The notes beneath the pieces were generated by a model. The model saw only the letters and a list, made by a program, of their open reading frames with translations, was not told the origin of the DNA and made no database searches. A DNA stretch of 64,000 nucleotides from Mesonia sp008017825. Its GTDB lineage: Bacteria > Bacteroidota > Bacteroidia > Flavobacteriales > Flavobacteriaceae. The stretch lies in assembly GCF_008017825.1 (NCBI RefSeq), contig NZ_VRLS01000043.1:118133-182132 (forward strand), in the 5' to 3' direction. Of this stretch, positions 63,572-64,000 are shown in pieces (within the stretch, counting starts at the first letter, position 1; each line of letters begins with the position of its first letter). The position numbers and the translations under genes are program-made.

Positions 63572-63943
63572 TTGCATAAGCTGATTCATAAAATTTTAGA
63601 TAATTACAAAGAAGAAATAAAAGCAGTTGAGGAATCTAATCTTAACGATTTCAATAATGTTGAACAAGGTATTTCCATTTCAAGACAATACTTACAGCAA
63701 TTGCGAGTTTGTGTAAGAGAAAATGAATTTCAAGACAAACAAAATGAAATCATATTCTTTAAAAAACATAAGCCTTATGTTTATAGCAGATTGAAATTTT
63801 ATGCCAAACTCTACAATTTTTTAATAAACAGACCTGCTGGCACCATAAAATCTCAACAGGAATTTATCGATTCAGAAATAAATAAACTACAAGAAAGCAA
63901 TCGGCGAAATATAGATTTTATAATAGTACTGATGCGTTTATAA
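63572..63943 (+). CDS. RteC-like protein, short
   Basis: A 123-residue protein with a TTG start at 63572 and no ATG alternative nearby. It shows the RteC-type pattern FFKKHKPYVYSRLKFYAKLY, then RPAGTIKSQQEFIDSEI. RteC is the regulator of excision of CTnDOT-type elements and is usually about 250-280 residues. Here the frame stops after FIIVLMRL and lacks the C-terminal DNA-binding half, so the gene is truncated. It supports an origin in a conjugative element. Confidence 0.6.
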   Translation: MHKLIHKILDNYKEEIKAVEESNLNDFNNVEQGISISRQYLQQLRVCVRENEFQDKQNEIIFFKKHKPYVYSRLKFYAKLYNFLINRPAGTIKSQQEFIDSEINKLQESNRRNIDFIIVLMRL

Positions 63944-64000
63944 ATCGCTGTTATTAAATAAGTTAAGTTGTTCTTTGATATTTTGATTTGCTTTATATTC
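63938..64000 (-). CDS. C-terminal end of a minus-strand gene, partial
   Basis: A frame open from the right edge to a stop at 63938 gives 20 residues ending QLNLFNNSDL. It is convergent with, and overlaps, the RteC-like gene end. QLNLF resembles a sliding-clamp-binding motif (QLxLF), found at the C-terminus of some DNA-processing proteins. The fragment is too short to name; it may be chance. Confidence 0.3.
   Translation of the reverse strand, partial: EYKANQNIKEQLNLFNNSDL

Larger units (their letters stand above)
16589..64000. mobile_element. Integrative element in tRNA-Leu, left end through window edge (partial)
   Basis: The left boundary is the tRNA-Leu 3' fragment. A tyrosine recombinase reads inward 237 bases from it. 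Cargo consists of mercury, copper and energy-metabolism genes, and a short RteC-like gene lies near the right edge. The orientation of the tRNA fragment (3' side towards lower coordinates) means the element occupies the higher coordinates. No relaxase, coupling protein or type IV secretion gene is visible, so I cannot say whether it is conjugative. The right end is outside the window. Confidence 0.7.

Noticed and set aside
1..64000. CRISPR array, phage genes, insertion sequences, rRNA
   Set aside because: No regular spaced repeats, structural phage proteins, transposase motifs or rRNA sequence were recognised anywhere in the window.

Overview
The window comes from an AT-rich member of the Bacteroidota, almost certainly a Flavobacteriaceae marine or soil type. 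Three secreted proteins carry type IX secretion C-terminal sorting domains (with YPNP motifs). Shine-Dalgarno sequences are mostly absent. RteC-, DUF3347- and HYC_CC_PP-type proteins, which are typical of this group, are present. I do not assign a genus.

Bases 1-16588 look like chromosomal backbone. They hold a BaiN-type flavoprotein coupled to a cut-off bile-acid-symporter-like gene, T9SS cargo proteins (a beta-helix protein, a PhoX-like phosphatase next to a di-heme peroxidase, and an FG-GAP repeat protein), a leucine-rich-repeat protein, and a small outer-membrane barrel. A sulfur-metabolism pair follows (DUF442 phosphatase-like sulfurtransferase plus MBL-rhodanese), then an SDR.

At 16589-16645 lies only the 3' part of a tRNA-Leu gene: anticodon arm, variable arm, T arm and 3' acceptor strand. 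The acceptor 5' strand and D arm are replaced by other sequence. A tyrosine recombinase follows at 16882. This is the signature of an element integrated in the 3' end of tRNA-Leu, and its orientation predicts that everything from about 16.6 kb to beyond the right edge is the element, with the intact tRNA at the unseen far end. A short RteC-like gene at 63.6 kb fits a Bacteroidota conjugative element. No conjugation genes are visible here.

The element cargo has three parts. (1) 18.1-26.4 kb, minus strand: an MtfA-like peptidase, HMA chaperone, CopA-type ATPase, and a mercury module with two MerTP fusions, a thioredoxin-like protein, a MerA-like flavoprotein, a GDCC small protein, an ArsR regulator with a clear palindromic operator, and an unusual CsoR-like regulator. 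(2) 25.6-44.8 kb: copper handling, with a CusA/CusB/TolC-type RND pump, a multicopper oxidase carrying a CopB-like barrel, DUF3347, DUF305, DUF302, PepSY and heme-binding proteins, two HMA-AraC regulators, two HYC_CC_PP proteins, and Met- and His-rich small proteins. (3) 44.8-60.2 kb, one long plus-strand run: universal stress proteins, NDH-2, an APC permease, type II (archaeal-like) GAPDH, DhnA-type class I aldolase, a dicarboxylate/amino-acid symporter, phosphofructokinase, D-lactate-type dehydrogenase, an ATP-cone/Mrr-like fusion, a beta-CASP nuclease, an AMP phosphorylase-like enzyme and a PRPP synthetase. A CPH-type copper ATPase and an MFS exporter close the run.

The third block is the most striking part of the window. 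It looks like a portable energy-metabolism and adenylate-salvage cassette with a possible nucleotide sensor, carried with metal resistance. My reading is that it supports survival when respiration is impaired, for example by copper or mercury damage or by oxygen limitation. That is inference from gene content, not something the sequence proves.
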